DNA of 64,000 nucleotides from a halophilic archaeon. GTDB lineage: Archaea; Halobacteriota; Halobacteria; Halobacteriales; Haladaptataceae. The position numbers and the translations under genes are program-made. Under the pieces are notes generated by a model that was given only the letters and a program-made list of their open reading frames with translations, made no database searches and was not told the DNA's origin. Positions 51,812-60,879 of the stretch are shown here, one piece after another (the first letter of the stretch is position 1; every line of letters begins with the position of its first letter). The stretch spans positions 124,001-188,000 of the forward strand of contig QNGA01000009.1 in the NCBI GenBank assembly GCA_003298465.1. The letters run 5' to 3'.

Positions 51812-52682
51812 ATCCTCCCCGCCGTAAATAGCGGGGTTTCCCCTACGAAGGGAATCCGTTAGGCAGGTTTCAGTCCGAGTAGGTAGCGAGCGTCATCTGC
51901 GAGGATTTCTCGCTCGCCTCACGGTGGACTGTGGCGCTATCACTGGCGCTCCCATCCCGAGGCGAGTCATTGCGTCCGCGTTCCCAACGGACGCTCTCTC
52001 CTCACGGGTTAGCGCGACTGGCGATGTTCGCCGCCGCGTTAATATCTGCTTGGAACTCCGATACGTGGCAGTCGTCGTGTGGACACTCAAACTCCGCTTG
52101 CTGACTCCGCTGACCGAGACGACCACAAACGTGGCACGTCTGCGACGTGTACGCCGCGTTAACGTACTCGACGCGGATGCCCGCTTCCGTCGCCTTCTCT
52201 TCGATTCGGCCCTGTAGCCGGGTGAACGCCCAAGCGTGTAATCGGTGGTTCATGAACTTGCCGTAGTCCAACCGCTCGCGGATGTACGACAGGTCTTCAA
52301 GAACGATAACCGGATTCTCAAACTGTTGGGCGTACTCGACGGCCTGTCGAGACGCTTTCTCGATAATATCCGTCAGGGCGTTTTGGTAGTGGTCGAACTG
52401 CTCGTCAACGCGCCACTCGGCGGCGTCCCGCTGTTGGAGACGGCGGAGGATGGTGAACATCTCTTTGCGGAGGTGTCGTGCTCGACTGCCGCTGACGAAC
52501 ATCGGCTTCCGTGGTACGTCGCGTTTGAAGGCACAGCCCGTAATCAACGCGCTCTCACCAACGTCGAAACCGATGTACGTCGGGTTGTCCGAGTCGGTCG
52601 GTTCTTCGACCGTCTGGTGGAAGCAGGTCCGCGAACTCGCCATCAGTGCGTCGTCCACAACGTGGAACGAAACCTCGCTATT
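51812..52682 (-). pseudogene. tnpB: tnpB, 5'-truncated and with a nonsense codon near the 3' end
   Basis: The largest TnpB relic encodes YIGFDVGESALITGCAF (RuvC-I Asp), PVIVLEDLSYIRERL (RuvC-II Glu), a zinc ribbon (CHVCGRLGQ..CPHDDCHVS) and FQADINAAANIASRANP (RuvC-III Asp), so all three catalytic acids remain. The N-terminal half is missing; the frame starts near SEVSFHVVDD at 52682. A TGA at 52004-52002 replaces a Trp codon in the usual NPWGES motif; the tail continues in frame (GESVRWERGRNDS..SSQMTLATYSD) to 51870. The right-end hairpin CCCCGCCG-TAAATA-GCGGGG (about 51817-51836) follows. Confidence 0.85.
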
Positions 52683-53188
52683 TCAGACGGGGAATACGTT
52701 TGCCCAGGAGTCTGAGAGATACAAGCTGCTGAGTATAGAAGGTGTATTCATCACCCCGATTAGTTACGAAATTCCAGCCCGATGGATGTGCGAACCTCAC
52801 ACTCTCGGTTCGGCACCTTCTGGTTATGGAATAGCAGTCGCTCGTCGTTGTTAGAGAGACGAGGGAGGCCAGCCAGCGGTAACTACACGTGGAAACCACG
52901 TGAGCTGAAAGGTAGCTGCCTGACCGTGCCGTCTACTTCCCCTTTCTGCTATCGCTACAAAACCCCTCCGGTCCTCAGACATAGCGCATTTCGAGCTATT
53001 TGCGAAATATCAACCTGTGATCTATATCTTCGAGACCAAACGACTTCTGTGCCTTGACGAGACGGCATAGACGTGCTTGTCGCAGATACCGAGGAGAGGT
53101 GACATTCGTCGCCGCACATTTGGTGTATACTACTCTAACCGGATGAAACTCTGGTGACGGGGATGAGTGGAAAGAGGCCATCCGGGCC
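52683..53188. other. Intergenic stretch without supported genes
   Basis: No frame shows convincing haloarchaeal coding character in this stretch. It separates the TnpB relic from the remote partition-like repeats. Confidence 0.35.
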
Positions 53189-53238
53189 GGATACGAATAC
53201 GTATATGCATTCAAATATGGATGCGCATACGAAGATGC
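53189..53238. repeat. Remote partition-like iteron cluster
   Basis: GGATACGAATACGTATATGC then ATTCAAATATGGATGCGCAT and ACGAAG repeats the GATAC/GAATAC unit family of the parA flanks, 8 kb away on the other side of the origin. It lies in non-coding sequence and is a candidate second centromere site. Confidence 0.6.
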
Positions 53239-53290
53239 CATAGGTGGTGCCGAGGCGTTCGTCGTCCTACGAGGGGGACTACACGACGAG

Positions 53291-53604
53291 TTACCGCTGT
53301 ACTGCACCCTGCGGGTTGACGAACCCAGCCCCGTAGTACGCCTTATCGAATCCATCTGGCACGAACGACGCCCGTTCTAACCGCGTGCCTACTTGATTCG
53401 CGCTCAGCCGGGGCTCTGACTCTTCACCAGTGCCGCGGCACCAGCCACGTGCGGCGCAGCCATGCTCGTCCCTGCTGCGTAGCCGTAACCGTAATTCACG
53501 CCAGTATACCCACCATCGTCGTGAGCAACCAGATCAGTCCAGACGTACCTCTCGTTCGAACATCGGCAGCGCTGCTGCGGCAGCGCGACGTGAAGGATAT
53601 GCAA
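53291..53604 (-). pseudogene. Subtilisin-family (S8) protease C-terminal relic
   Basis: The minus-strand frame GYAAGTSMAAPHVAGAAALV carries the catalytic-serine motif GTSMAAPHVAGAAAL of halolysin-like serine proteases. After SQSPG the coding passes by one frameshift into LSANQVGTRLERASFVPDGF and DKAYYGAGFVNPQGAVQR, the usual C-terminal helix and VNPxxAV motif, ending at 53293-53291. The signal, Asp and His parts are missing, so it is inactive. Confidence 0.75.
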
Positions 53605-53798
53605 GGCCGTAAACTAGATGACGCTATACTGCGGTATGTGATCGAGAACATTGAAGATATCGCGGAACTCGTACTTGACTCTCGAGAAAAAGAGAATCTC
53701 TGAAACCTACCGATGATTTAATTCTCTTTGAAGAGGGTAGAGACCCGGGAATTGCTTTGCCACAAGGCTTCTTTGACAACCTCGCGGCGGATATCTAA
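53599..53798 (+). pseudogene. Frameshifted fragment of an unrecognised gene
   Basis: From an ATG at 53599 the frame MQGRKLDDAILRYVIENIED, IAELVLDSREKENL ends at a TGA, while the next frame continues at once with LKPTDDLILFEEGRDPGIAL and PQGFFDNLAADI to 53798. Both parts have good codon use, so this is the C-terminal part of one gene with a single frameshift. No family is recognised. Confidence 0.45.
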
Positions 53799-54022
53799 GC
53801 TGTAGTGAGCCACTCTGTTCTGAATGTGGTTGGTCCTGTAGTTCTGACAGTCGGATCTATCTGACCACGATCAGTATATAACTCTCGTTGCATAGTTGGT
53901 CGTGGTGAAGTACCGTTGCACAACCAACCCGAGGAACAATCGCTTATCAGTGTTGTCGCCACACAGACGTGCACCCACCGTCTGCTTTCAGACATGCTTC
54001 GCTGCGCTCCGCAAATATCCTC
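53799..54022. other. Intergenic stretch without supported genes
   Basis: Nothing coding can be supported. The stretch includes short ATCTGACCACGATCAG-type symmetries near 53855-53875 that may be incidental. Confidence 0.3.
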
Positions 54023-54295
54023 TTAGGAGTGTGACTCGAGTTCAGAGCCGGGCCTGAACTCGGTTAGCTTTTCGATCCGCTGTTCGAGTTCTTCTACCTC
54101 TTGGCGTAACTCGTCGGTCTCAGGGTCGTCGCTCAATGCGAGTTGGTCTTTCAATCCTTGGAGGCGAGTTTCCTTGCGGTCGTCGTCGACCTCGGCCTTC
54201 CGAACGTACTCACGTTCATCAATGTCGTAGACTGCCGACTCAGCAAGTTCCGTCACCTCAAGCGCCTCATCAACCTTCTCACGATCAACACCCAT
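54023..54295 (-). CDS. Small coiled-coil protein
   Basis: The 90-residue protein is highly charged. It has an N-terminal helix (MGVDREKVDEALEVTELAES), a short YDIDEREYVRKAE strand region and a C-terminal coiled coil (ELRQEVEELEQRIEKLTEF). It lies 6 bp downstream of the 235-residue plasmid-type gene and is probably co-transcribed. The function is unknown; it may be a DNA-associated or partner protein. Confidence 0.65.
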   Translation of the reverse strand: MGVDREKVDEALEVTELAESAVYDIDEREYVRKAEVDDDRKETRLQGLKDQLALSDDPETDELRQEVEELEQRIEKLTEFRPGSELESHS

Positions 54296-54301
54296 GACGC
54301 G

Positions 54302-55009
54302 TTAGCGAGGAATGCCGGCGTCCTCAAGTACGGCAAGTACTTGCTCGTCGTCTTCCAGCGATCGATTACGTCGGGACGTTCGCTGGACGGATCCATACTG
54401 GCCATGGACTGCCTGGTTGTGATGCAACCGATCAAGCAAGAGTCCTCGGACGTCTTTGCGGAGATTGCCAGCATTGCGCTCGACGTCGGAAAGCAGCGTG
54501 TAGAGGTTGATGAGCACTGGCGTCTCACAGTCGTTGAGCGCCGTCGGATCATGCCGTTCGAGCGCGTCAATCAATAGCAGCATGTCGGCGTAGATATCGT
54601 GGTCCGGCTCGACACGCTCGGTGTCATCGCTGGCTGCAGATGGACTGCTGTTGAGGAGTTGTGAGCTTGTTGGGTCGTCGGTTTCAGTGATGGTACCGGC
54701 GCGCTCGTCGCATTCGTAGCATGGGTGGATGCTGAGCACGGTAGCGTAGGGTTCGGCGTCGGGCGGCAGGCGTTCGAGATCGAAGACGCCGCCAGAGTCG
54801 GTGATTCGGTCGGCGAGAGTGTCGAATTGGTCGCGTTGGAGTGGCTGTGTATCGTTTGAGTCGACGAATTCGATGATGATGCGGTGCTCTTGGCTGTCGG
54901 TAATCTGGAACTGCTTGGCCGTGAGTGGTGTGACAAGGGTTGCATCTTCGGCGAGCGCATCGCACTCTTCGAGCAGCGTGTGCCAACTCGCGGTAAACGC
55001 CATATCCAC
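54302..55009 (-). CDS. Uncharacterised plasmid-type protein
   Basis: The 235-residue protein has an N-terminal alpha/beta part (FTASWHTLLEECDALAEDAT, HRIIIEFVDSNDTQ), a CYECDE cysteine pair near residue 98, a serine-rich linker, and a helical C-terminal part (YADMLLLIDALERHDPTALN then LYTLLSDVERNAGNLRKDVR). I do not recognise a named family, although the position near an origin suggests a replicon-maintenance role. A second ATG lies two codons later. Confidence 0.65.
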   Translation of the reverse strand: MDMAFTASWHTLLEECDALAEDATLVTPLTAKQFQITDSQEHRIIIEFVDSNDTQPLQRDQFDTLADRITDSGGVFDLERLPPDAEPYATVLSIHPCYECDERAGTITETDDPTSSQLLNSSPSAASDDTERVEPDHDIYADMLLLIDALERHDPTALNDCETPVLINLYTLLSDVERNAGNLRKDVRGLLLDRLHHNQAVHGQYGSVQRTSRRNRSLEDDEQVLAVLEDAGIPR

Positions 55010-55257
55010 GGGTAGTGTTGCGCTCTCATAAGATCATGGTCTCTCTGGGTCGCCACTGACGGTCGTGCAACGGTGTGTGGGCCGACGGACGGTGGCCAGC
55101 ATCTGTTGATGAAGAGGATGAAACGGAGCATGCTGCAGCCAGTTCTCTGAACCGTAAGCGGTCCTCTGTTGCTGGGTTGCTCGCGGAGAAAGCTCAGGAA
55201 ACCCGGTGTGTATACTCTATAGCCGAATCTATTTCCTAGTCGATTCGGTACGAATCA

Positions 55258-55416
55258 ATGATGGTCTCTCCATCCGTGGACATTCCCGACGACGCCACCA
55301 ACGAGGAAGCGCTCGAAGACGTCGAAGAACGCCTCTACAACGGCGCCACGGCTTCGAGTACGAGCCAACCGACCACGACTACTACCCCAAGCGGAATTCG
55401 TGTGGATAGTCGTTGA
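55258..55416 (+). CDS. Short hypothetical protein, possibly frameshifted
   Basis: The 52-residue frame MMVSPSVDIPDDATNEEALE, DVEERLYNGA is acidic and credible, but then turns into a threonine/serine run (TASSTSQPTTTTTPSG). In the neighbouring frame the same DNA reads HGFEYEPTDHDYYPKRNSCG, which looks more like protein. A single base change may thus have split a short gene of about 50 codons. Confidence 0.45.
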   Translation: MMVSPSVDIPDDATNEEALEDVEERLYNGATASSTSQPTTTTTPSGIRVDSR

Positions 55417-55496
55417 GTGAATGTTTCTGCCATAATCGAGGGTGTGATGTCGACGGCCTTGTGCGCTTGGCGAACAGATTTTCTATTTAGTAACTA

Positions 55497-55950
55497 TCAG
55501 CTATTGATGGGGGACTCGACAGCAGTGATGTGGCCATGCGCATCAATAGTTGCATGCAGCGTTTCGTCGGTGATCGAGACAGAGAATTCGACCTGAGCAG
55601 GATCATCGTTCGTGACGGTGATGCCGAGCGGTCACTCACGAACGGAAACTCCCATCCATGGTTGGTCTGGAATGTAAATCCATGACGCCGACAGAAGGCC
55701 ACAATCTCAGGATCGACAAGGAGACAGAAGCTTACTGGCCTGGCGAGCTGCGCACCACAAGTATCACACACTGCTCGAAACGCAGGCTGTGACGAATGTT
55801 CGGTGACGACCGTTGTTTCGATAGGGTCATAGCACTGCGGGCAGACACCTGCGAGGGCCTGCTCAATAGCTTGGGACGCCAGCAACTCTGCCAAGTCAAT
55901 GACATCCGGAAGCGTCGCGTTCGCAGCGACGTTTGGAGGGACGCTCTACT
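55497..55950 (-). pseudogene. Truncated and frameshifted HTH/zinc-ribbon regulator
   Basis: The frame PDVIDLAELLASQAIEQALA, GVCPQCYDPIETTVVTEHSS, VCDTCGAQLARPVSFCLLVD and NHGWEFPF matches the C-terminal zinc-ribbon part of a common class of haloarchaeal ArsR-like regulators. It then shifts into LGITVTNDDPAQVEFSVSIT, DETLHATIDAHGHITAVESP, ending at 55499-55497. The N-terminal winged helix is missing and is replaced by a transposase relic. One frameshift and a 5' truncation make it nonfunctional. Confidence 0.6.
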
Positions 55951-55956
55951 GGAAGA

Positions 55957-56045
55957 GCAGACGATTATACAACGGCATCGATCGTACACCGGCCATTCAG
56001 TATAGGTTCATCGTGCAATCTGTCGAAAGACTGCCTAGCGCGACT
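55957..56045 (-). pseudogene. IS4-like transposase N-terminal relic
   Basis: The minus-strand frame AVFRQIAR, TGA, TYTEWPVYDRC aligns with the N-terminus of the intact transposase (EVFRNIAQ..FRNWPVYD) and with the relic at 62054-62149 (AVFRHIVQRSYTEWPVYD). A stop precedes and interrupts it. It forms the 5' break point of the regulator pseudogene. Confidence 0.55.
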
Positions 56046-56168
56046 CAGGAGTCATAGCCACGTGGATACTGATAGCGAAACGTCCGAGATCAGTTGATCA
56101 ATATTGGACAAGGCTGGTTTTACCAGCAAGAGTATTGTAATTGGTTGAGACGAGTTTCGGTTCCCAGA

Positions 56169-57389
56169 TTACGTTTCTCGCCAATACTTCCAGAGGTAGG
56201 ATAGATCACTGGGATACAACAGTTTTGCAATTTCACGCTTGTTGCCATCGTTAATATCCGAAAGGGTATCGCGATTGAGCTTGTTTAGATCCCGCATGAG
56301 TCGGTCATATCGACTATTTGACGCGAGGTATAGCAACCTCGTCATCATCAAGCGACGGTCTTGTCTGGGTGCCACTTGCTCGTTCCAGAGGTCGTCGTAG
56401 ACCGCCATCTCCTCAACGGAAGTATCAACTGTCCTCGTAAGACAGCGATCAGCTGTCATTGCGGCTGCTCGAGCGGATTTCATACACTTGTAGATCCCCT
56501 CGCCCCACACAGGATCAACTGACGGGACGGTATCACCAATTGCCATGAACGAATTAGTACTCATTGAGCTCGGGTCCTGAACATGCGCAGAACCCCGGAC
56601 CTGACTGTCTGCAACTCGTCTGGCGTTCTCAAAACGCGGATCAGTATCAAGCCAGTGTTCAAGATAGCCGTCAACAGTCCGATCTTGAGTGGCGTGTTCT
56701 CGATAGCACTCATTCTGGATGTAACAGATTCCGACTTTCGCTGTGTCATCACCGGTATGGAAAATCCATGAGTAACCTCCAGGGGCGTACTCGTGATCCA
56801 GCCGGAATATCATCGTGTCAGTAAGATTGGCAAAATCAGGATGGTCGAGATTGACGCCCTCAATCAGATACTCAATGCCAATCGCGTGGTTCTTTTGTTC
56901 AAGATTAGATATACCCAAGTCTTTGGCCAGTGGCGCAGCCGGTCCCGTGGCATCAATAACAATCTCGCCGTAAACCTCCTGATCGCTATTGTACCTGACA
57001 CCGACAACATCGCCATTGTCGACGATTGGATCGCGGACGCGGGCGTCAAATCTATACTCAGCACCCTTTCCTCGGCCATCCTCGACGAGGAACATCTTGA
57101 ATTCCTCGAAGTCCAAGACGAAACCTGGATGGTCTTGGATGAAGTGCTCATTCGGTGACTCAAGAACTACTGACTCAGTCGCGTGTATGACCACGTCGTC
57201 TGGGATGGCGAAGGAGGTCATCATTGACGCGAATGTGCCGCCGGTGGATTTGTTGCTCTGTGCCGGGAACTCGGCCTCTGATTCGGTTTCCAGAACAACC
57301 ACATCGTAGCCACGCTCAGCGAGATCTCGCGCACACTGCGCCCCTGCTGGACCTGCCCCAGCGACTATCACGTCATAACGGTTGGGCAT
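56169..57389 (-). CDS. Geranylgeranyl-reductase-like FAD-dependent oxidoreductase
   Basis: The 406-residue flavoprotein (start MPNRYDVIVAGAGPAGAQCA) has the N-terminal dinucleotide fold with GAGPAGAQCARDLAERGYDV and an acidic end VVLETE. The middle motif is VIDATGPAAPLAKDL, and the GD motif is FMAIGDTVPSVDPVWGEGI. This is the pattern of archaeal geranylgeranyl reductases, which saturate isoprenoid chains of lipids, quinones or carotenoid precursors. Haloarchaea have several paralogues, and the substrate of this one is not clear. It is monocistronic. Confidence 0.85.
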   Translation of the reverse strand: MPNRYDVIVAGAGPAGAQCARDLAERGYDVVVLETESEAEFPAQSNKSTGGTFASMMTSFAIPDDVVIHATESVVLESPNEHFIQDHPGFVLDFEEFKMFLVEDGRGKGAEYRFDARVRDPIVDNGDVVGVRYNSDQEVYGEIVIDATGPAAPLAKDLGISNLEQKNHAIGIEYLIEGVNLDHPDFANLTDTMIFRLDHEYAPGGYSWIFHTGDDTAKVGICYIQNECYREHATQDRTVDGYLEHWLDTDPRFENARRVADSQVRGSAHVQDPSSMSTNSFMAIGDTVPSVDPVWGEGIYKCMKSARAAAMTADRCLTRTVDTSVEEMAVYDDLWNEQVAPRQDRRLMMTRLLYLASNSRYDRLMRDLNKLNRDTLSDINDGNKREIAKLLYPSDLSYLWKYWRET

Positions 57390-57486
57390 TATTGGTATAC
57401 AACTGATCGAAAGAGGCGAAAAGATATTGAAACACAGCACCACTTACGGTTTGTTTTCTTCTCAGATTACCACCTCGCAATATTTA

Positions 57487-57817
57487 TTAGTGAACAGACA
57501 TTTGTGACACGATATTAACGAAGTATATCCCGCCGATAATAAGGAGAGCCCCATTATCCCAGCCAAGTCAATTGATTCGTTGAAAACAATGACATTGATA
57601 GCTGCTATCCCGACGATTCCCAACGCGGCCCACGTCCCATAGACGACACCGATCGGTAATTCTTCTAACGTCAAAGACAAAAGATAGAATGCCACCCGTA
57701 TCCGATAGTGACACTGAGACTGGGGGTTAGTTGCGAAAATCTATCTGAGAGTTTGAGAGCGGTCGTTCCATACAGTTTAACGAGTATTGCACCAGCAAAC
57801 AGTACATACGGATTCAT
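57487..57817 (-). pseudogene. SMR-family small multidrug exporter with two frameshifts
   Basis: Three frames joined in order give a complete four-helix SMR protein. The first is MNPYVLFAGAILVKLYGTTA, LKLSDRFSQLTPSLSVTIGY (from the ATG at 57817). The second is VAFYLLSLTLEELPIGVVYG, TWAALGIVGIAAINVIVFNE. The third is ALLIIGGIYFVNIVSQMSVH, ending at TAA 57489-57487. The essential Glu position near residue 14 is Lys (ILVKLYGT), a further sign of decay. The breaks fall at G runs (about 57696-57698 and about 57550), so sequencing error or phase variation should be excluded. It is divergent from trmB. Confidence 0.7.
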
Positions 57818-57845
57818 ATCGGTAGATCCGAAATCCACCGATATG
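57815..57845. promoter_or_regulatory. 31-bp palindrome between the SMR gene and trmB
   Basis: CATATCGGTaGAT-ccgaa-ATCcACCGATATG is an almost perfect inverted repeat (arms of 13, with one internal mismatch). It overlaps the SMR start codon (57817-57815) and lies 56 bp upstream of the TrmB start. TrmB-type regulators bind palindromes at promoters, so this is a strong operator candidate for repression of both genes. Confidence 0.7.
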
Positions 57846-57900
57846 CGCCTATTGAAACAAAACAGTACTTACAATCCGTTTGGACGTGAAACGACAATCT

Positions 57901-58689
57901 ATGTCTGAATTGGGCGAGCTTGGTCTCTCAAGTTACGAGGAGAAGGTCTATCGAACGCTCCTTGTGACGGGTGCAGTGACTGCGGCTGAACTCTCTGATA
58001 CTAGCGGAGTTCCAAAAGGCCGGATTTACGACGTGCTCAACGGCCTTGAAGCCCGCAAACTGATTCGGACACAGTCAAGTGACCCAAAGCAGTACGTTGC
58101 TGTGCAACCGGAGACCGTCGTTGACAAGCTTCTCGCTGAACGAGCATTCGAACTGAAACAGCAATGGAATCGTTATCGCGAGAGAGCGGAAACAGTCCGT
58201 TCAAATCTCCTGCCGACACCACCCACGGAGAGTAGCTTCTGGCTTGGGTCACTCGGAAGTGATGAGATGAGTACAGCGCTAAAGCAACACATGCAAACCG
58301 CAGAAAACGTTGTCCATGCGACCGTTGGAACGCCCTACGAGAATGCAACATGGGAGACACTCCAAGCTGAAGTGGAAGCCTTTTTCGAGGGCGTTGGCGC
58401 GGATCTCACTGTGGAGCTTCTGTTTAGTGAAAGAATAGTCACTGTGCTTCCTGACCGATTCCCACGCCTACTTGATGATCAATCGCCAGACGTGACTGTC
58501 AGAACGATTCCCGAGATCGTACTCTCATTCGATGTGATCGATCACGTAGAAACGACAATTGATATCCCACATCCAGTCTCCGGTGAAGATCGAATCGGAG
58601 TAATCGGAATCAAAGATTCACAAGTCGTCAAAGAGTTTGAACAGTGTTTCCAACAACTGTGGTCCGATGCTGATCCCCTCCTCGAGTAA
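57901..58689 (+). CDS. TrmB-family transcriptional regulator
   Basis: The 262-residue protein (start MSELGELGLSSYEEKVYRTL) has the TrmB N-terminal winged helix: GLSSYEEKVYRTLLVTGAVT, AAELSDTSGVPKGRIYDVLN, GLEARKLIRTQSSDPKQYVA. A coiled linker (90-110) leads to a C-terminal effector-binding domain with FWLGSLGSDEMSTALKQHMQ. Archaeal TrmB proteins respond to sugars or other small ligands. Divergence from an SMR exporter with a palindrome between them suggests drug- or metabolite-responsive control of export. Confidence 0.88.
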   Translation: MSELGELGLSSYEEKVYRTLLVTGAVTAAELSDTSGVPKGRIYDVLNGLEARKLIRTQSSDPKQYVAVQPETVVDKLLAERAFELKQQWNRYRERAETVRSNLLPTPPTESSFWLGSLGSDEMSTALKQHMQTAENVVHATVGTPYENATWETLQAEVEAFFEGVGADLTVELLFSERIVTVLPDRFPRLLDDQSPDVTVRTIPEIVLSFDVIDHVETTIDIPHPVSGEDRIGVIGIKDSQVVKEFEQCFQQLWSDADPLLE

Positions 58690-58785
58690 GCAGGGAGTGC
58701 TGCTGAAACGCTTAGTCTGCTCAAAGTGATGGCCAGAACGCCGAGGTGATGTTCCCTAATAATTTAACGAAAAGTAGAACGTCTC

Positions 58786-58868
58786 TATGCACTGAATCAA
58801 TTAGTCTCAACCATAGTTGTGATGTGCAAGATCAGACTACGGCTCGTATAGCGCGCCCGTGATGCGTG
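58786..58868 (-). repeat. Repeat R1 at the right end of a truncated transposase element
   Basis: TATGCACTGAATCAATTAGT, CTCAACCATAGTTGTGATGT, GCAAGATCAGACTACGGCTC, then GTATAGCGCGCCCGTGATGC. It corresponds to 33355-33424 of the intact element (TTTAGCGGGCCTGTGATGC) and lies about 165 bp beyond the transposase stop, confirming R1 as this family's right end. Confidence 0.65.
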
Positions 58869-59031
58869 ATTGCGAGCAAATTGAGCAATGGGAGCCGCTT
58901 CGGTCCTCAATCTAACCGGCGACCATTCCAAGTTACCAACTGTTACTTGCTCACTCGTCGACGTTGAGCCAGCACTGCCGCTCACCGACAGGCGATCACT
59001 TGATCTTTACGAGGTCCTATCCGACCCCGGT

Positions 59032-59640
59032 CTACTTTTTTAGCAGTGTGAGAACGGTATTCGCCGTCACTACTGGCGATTGTTCGTATTCGTCGGTCAA
59101 TTCCACTCGAGCGAGTAAGTCGACAGCACGCCACGTTGAGCACAACAGGCACGCGAACGTGAAGTGGAAAAATCGCAACACGAAGCTCTTTGACGTCGTC
59201 GCGGCCATGAACCGCTTGATACTCTTGTAACCACTTTCGATCTCCCAGTGTGAGTTATATTCGCGAATTATTCCTGCTGACTTATTCGTCATGAACACCG
59301 CGTACTGCCCGTAGTCCGTCCGATCTGAGTCTTTCTTCCGCTTGTAGACCATCGTCGGCAGCCACTCGTCGCTTCCGAGGTGAAGCCGTCGGTCACTGGT
59401 GAACCGGTCCTCATTGCGTTTGAGCAGGCGTTTCCCTTGGGCTTTCTCGGTCGTGTACATCCGCTTCGGAGCGACGTACTTCCGGTGCCGATCAGAGATG
59501 ACTTTGAGCACATGCTGACTGTCGAACCCACGATCCATCAACACCTCGTTAACGTGAACGAGTTCTCGCACCGAATCAAGTAGGTCCTCAACGAGCTCAA
59601 CCTGACTGTTTCCTTACCGAATTGGTTGAGCGTCGAGAAC
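59032..59640 (-). pseudogene. IS4-like transposase C-terminal relic
   Basis: The frame from about 59640 reads NTLVLDAQPIR, TAA, GNSQVELVEDLLDSVRELVH, VNEVLMDRGFDSQHVLKVIS, then continues open to YNSHWEIESGYKSIKRFMAA and VVTANTVLTLLKK. It contains the second Asp and the Glu of the DDE core but lacks the first Asp and the N-terminal half. It is a close relative of the transposase at 33574. The in-frame TAA and truncation exclude function. Confidence 0.85.
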
Positions 59641-59939
59641 CAGTGTGTTATCTTCCTCTCGCCAAGGTTATAGACCATTGACTGTCCACTACTATATATG
59701 TAAAAATATAGGCAAACTTATATACTCTCACTCTAAGTCGGTTCTGGCAGTACTCCTAGACGTGTTGATATAATTATCTTATTTATGATTCAAACATCAA
59801 AATAACTCTATTTCGAGAGAGTACGAGATGGACAGTCTCATCTTGTGGCTTGATGGAAAGTCGTGGACAGTCGTAGGACTAAGGGAGTACACCACATGCC
59901 GCGTCAGCAAAACACGCAGAATTAGAGACGACACGGACG
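59641..59939. other. AT-rich intergenic stretch
   Basis: No gene is supported. The stretch around 59690-59810 is very AT-rich and may contain promoters or simply element-flanking DNA. It ends at the UspA stop codon. Confidence 0.35.
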
Positions 59940-60791
59940 CTAAACGACCACTAATACTGGGACATCTACAGTGCGAAGAACGCGGTCAGTAACGCTGCCG
60001 AGCGATTGGCCTGCTATGTCTGATTCTCCCTCGGACGCCATAACGATCAGGTCGACATCGTTCTCGGCGACGTACTCCTCGATCGCTTCGTACGAGACAC
60101 CACGCATGACGGACGACTGGACGGCAATATCACTATCATCAACGTGTTGAGCGAGTTGGTCGACCGCCTCGCGTCCATCTTCCTTGAGTTTATTGATGAA
60201 GTCCTCTGTTACCCCACCCGCGCTGAACGCACCCGCTTCGGCTTGGACGTCAACCACACTAAGCAGATGGAGGGTAGCGCCGACGTGTGTAGCAATATCG
60301 GCCCCGTACGGGGCTGCCCGTTCGGCGTTCTCGCTCCCGTCGGTCGGTACCAGCAAATTACTCACCCCTGTGATATCACCCCTTCCCGTCGTCTCAGGTA
60401 CAGTAACTACTGGTACCTTCGTCTGACGCAACACGCGTTCAGTAGTCGTCCCGACGAGATGTTCTTTCAGCCCGCTCCGCCCGTGACGCCCCATTACGAT
60501 GAGGTCGGCGTCGTGTTCGTCTGCGTAGTTCGAGATGGCCTCGTCTGGATCCCCTTCAATGAGTTCTGTACTGATCGCGGTACTTTCTGGGATGAGTTCT
60601 GTGACCTCATCGAGCATCTCACGCCCCTGTGTTTTCGCCTCCTGCGCATCACCAAGGAGTTCGGATCCTCCTTCGAGCACGTGAACGATATTGAGATGTG
60701 CGTCGTAGTTGCTCGCGAGTTCGGCTCCGAACTCGGCGGCACGGTTCGCGCTGTCGCTTCCATCGACCGGAACAAGGATAGTTTTGAACAT
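59940..60791 (-). CDS. Tandem universal stress protein (UspA x2)
   Basis: The 283-residue protein (start MFKTILVPVDGSDSANRAAE) has two Usp domains (about 1-140 and 145-283). The first has a complete ATP-binding pattern, MGRHGRSGLKEHLVGTTTER (G-x2-G-x9-G-T/S). The second starts LLVPTDGSENAERAAPYGAD and ends with EGESDIAGQSLGSVTDRVLR, where the first glycine motif is altered, so only one site may bind ATP. Tandem Usp proteins act in stress survival. A decayed single-domain Usp gene lies directly upstream. Confidence 0.9.
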   Translation of the reverse strand: MFKTILVPVDGSDSANRAAEFGAELASNYDAHLNIVHVLEGGSELLGDAQEAKTQGREMLDEVTELIPESTAISTELIEGDPDEAISNYADEHDADLIVMGRHGRSGLKEHLVGTTTERVLRQTKVPVVTVPETTGRGDITGVSNLLVPTDGSENAERAAPYGADIATHVGATLHLLSVVDVQAEAGAFSAGGVTEDFINKLKEDGREAVDQLAQHVDDSDIAVQSSVMRGVSYEAIEEYVAENDVDLIVMASEGESDIAGQSLGSVTDRVLRTVDVPVLVVV

Positions 60792-60879
60792 GCTAACAAC
60801 GTTCTGCATCTTTATCGTAGGCAACTGAAAAAGTATCGGCAAAATTCCTCAAGCGAATAAAAATATTGGCGAGTTCTAA

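Noticed and set aside
33355..58868. R1 copies as orphan CRISPR repeats
   Set aside because: Spacing is irregular and kilobase-scale, the sequence does not resemble haloarchaeal CRISPR repeats, and two copies are right ends of a transposase element.
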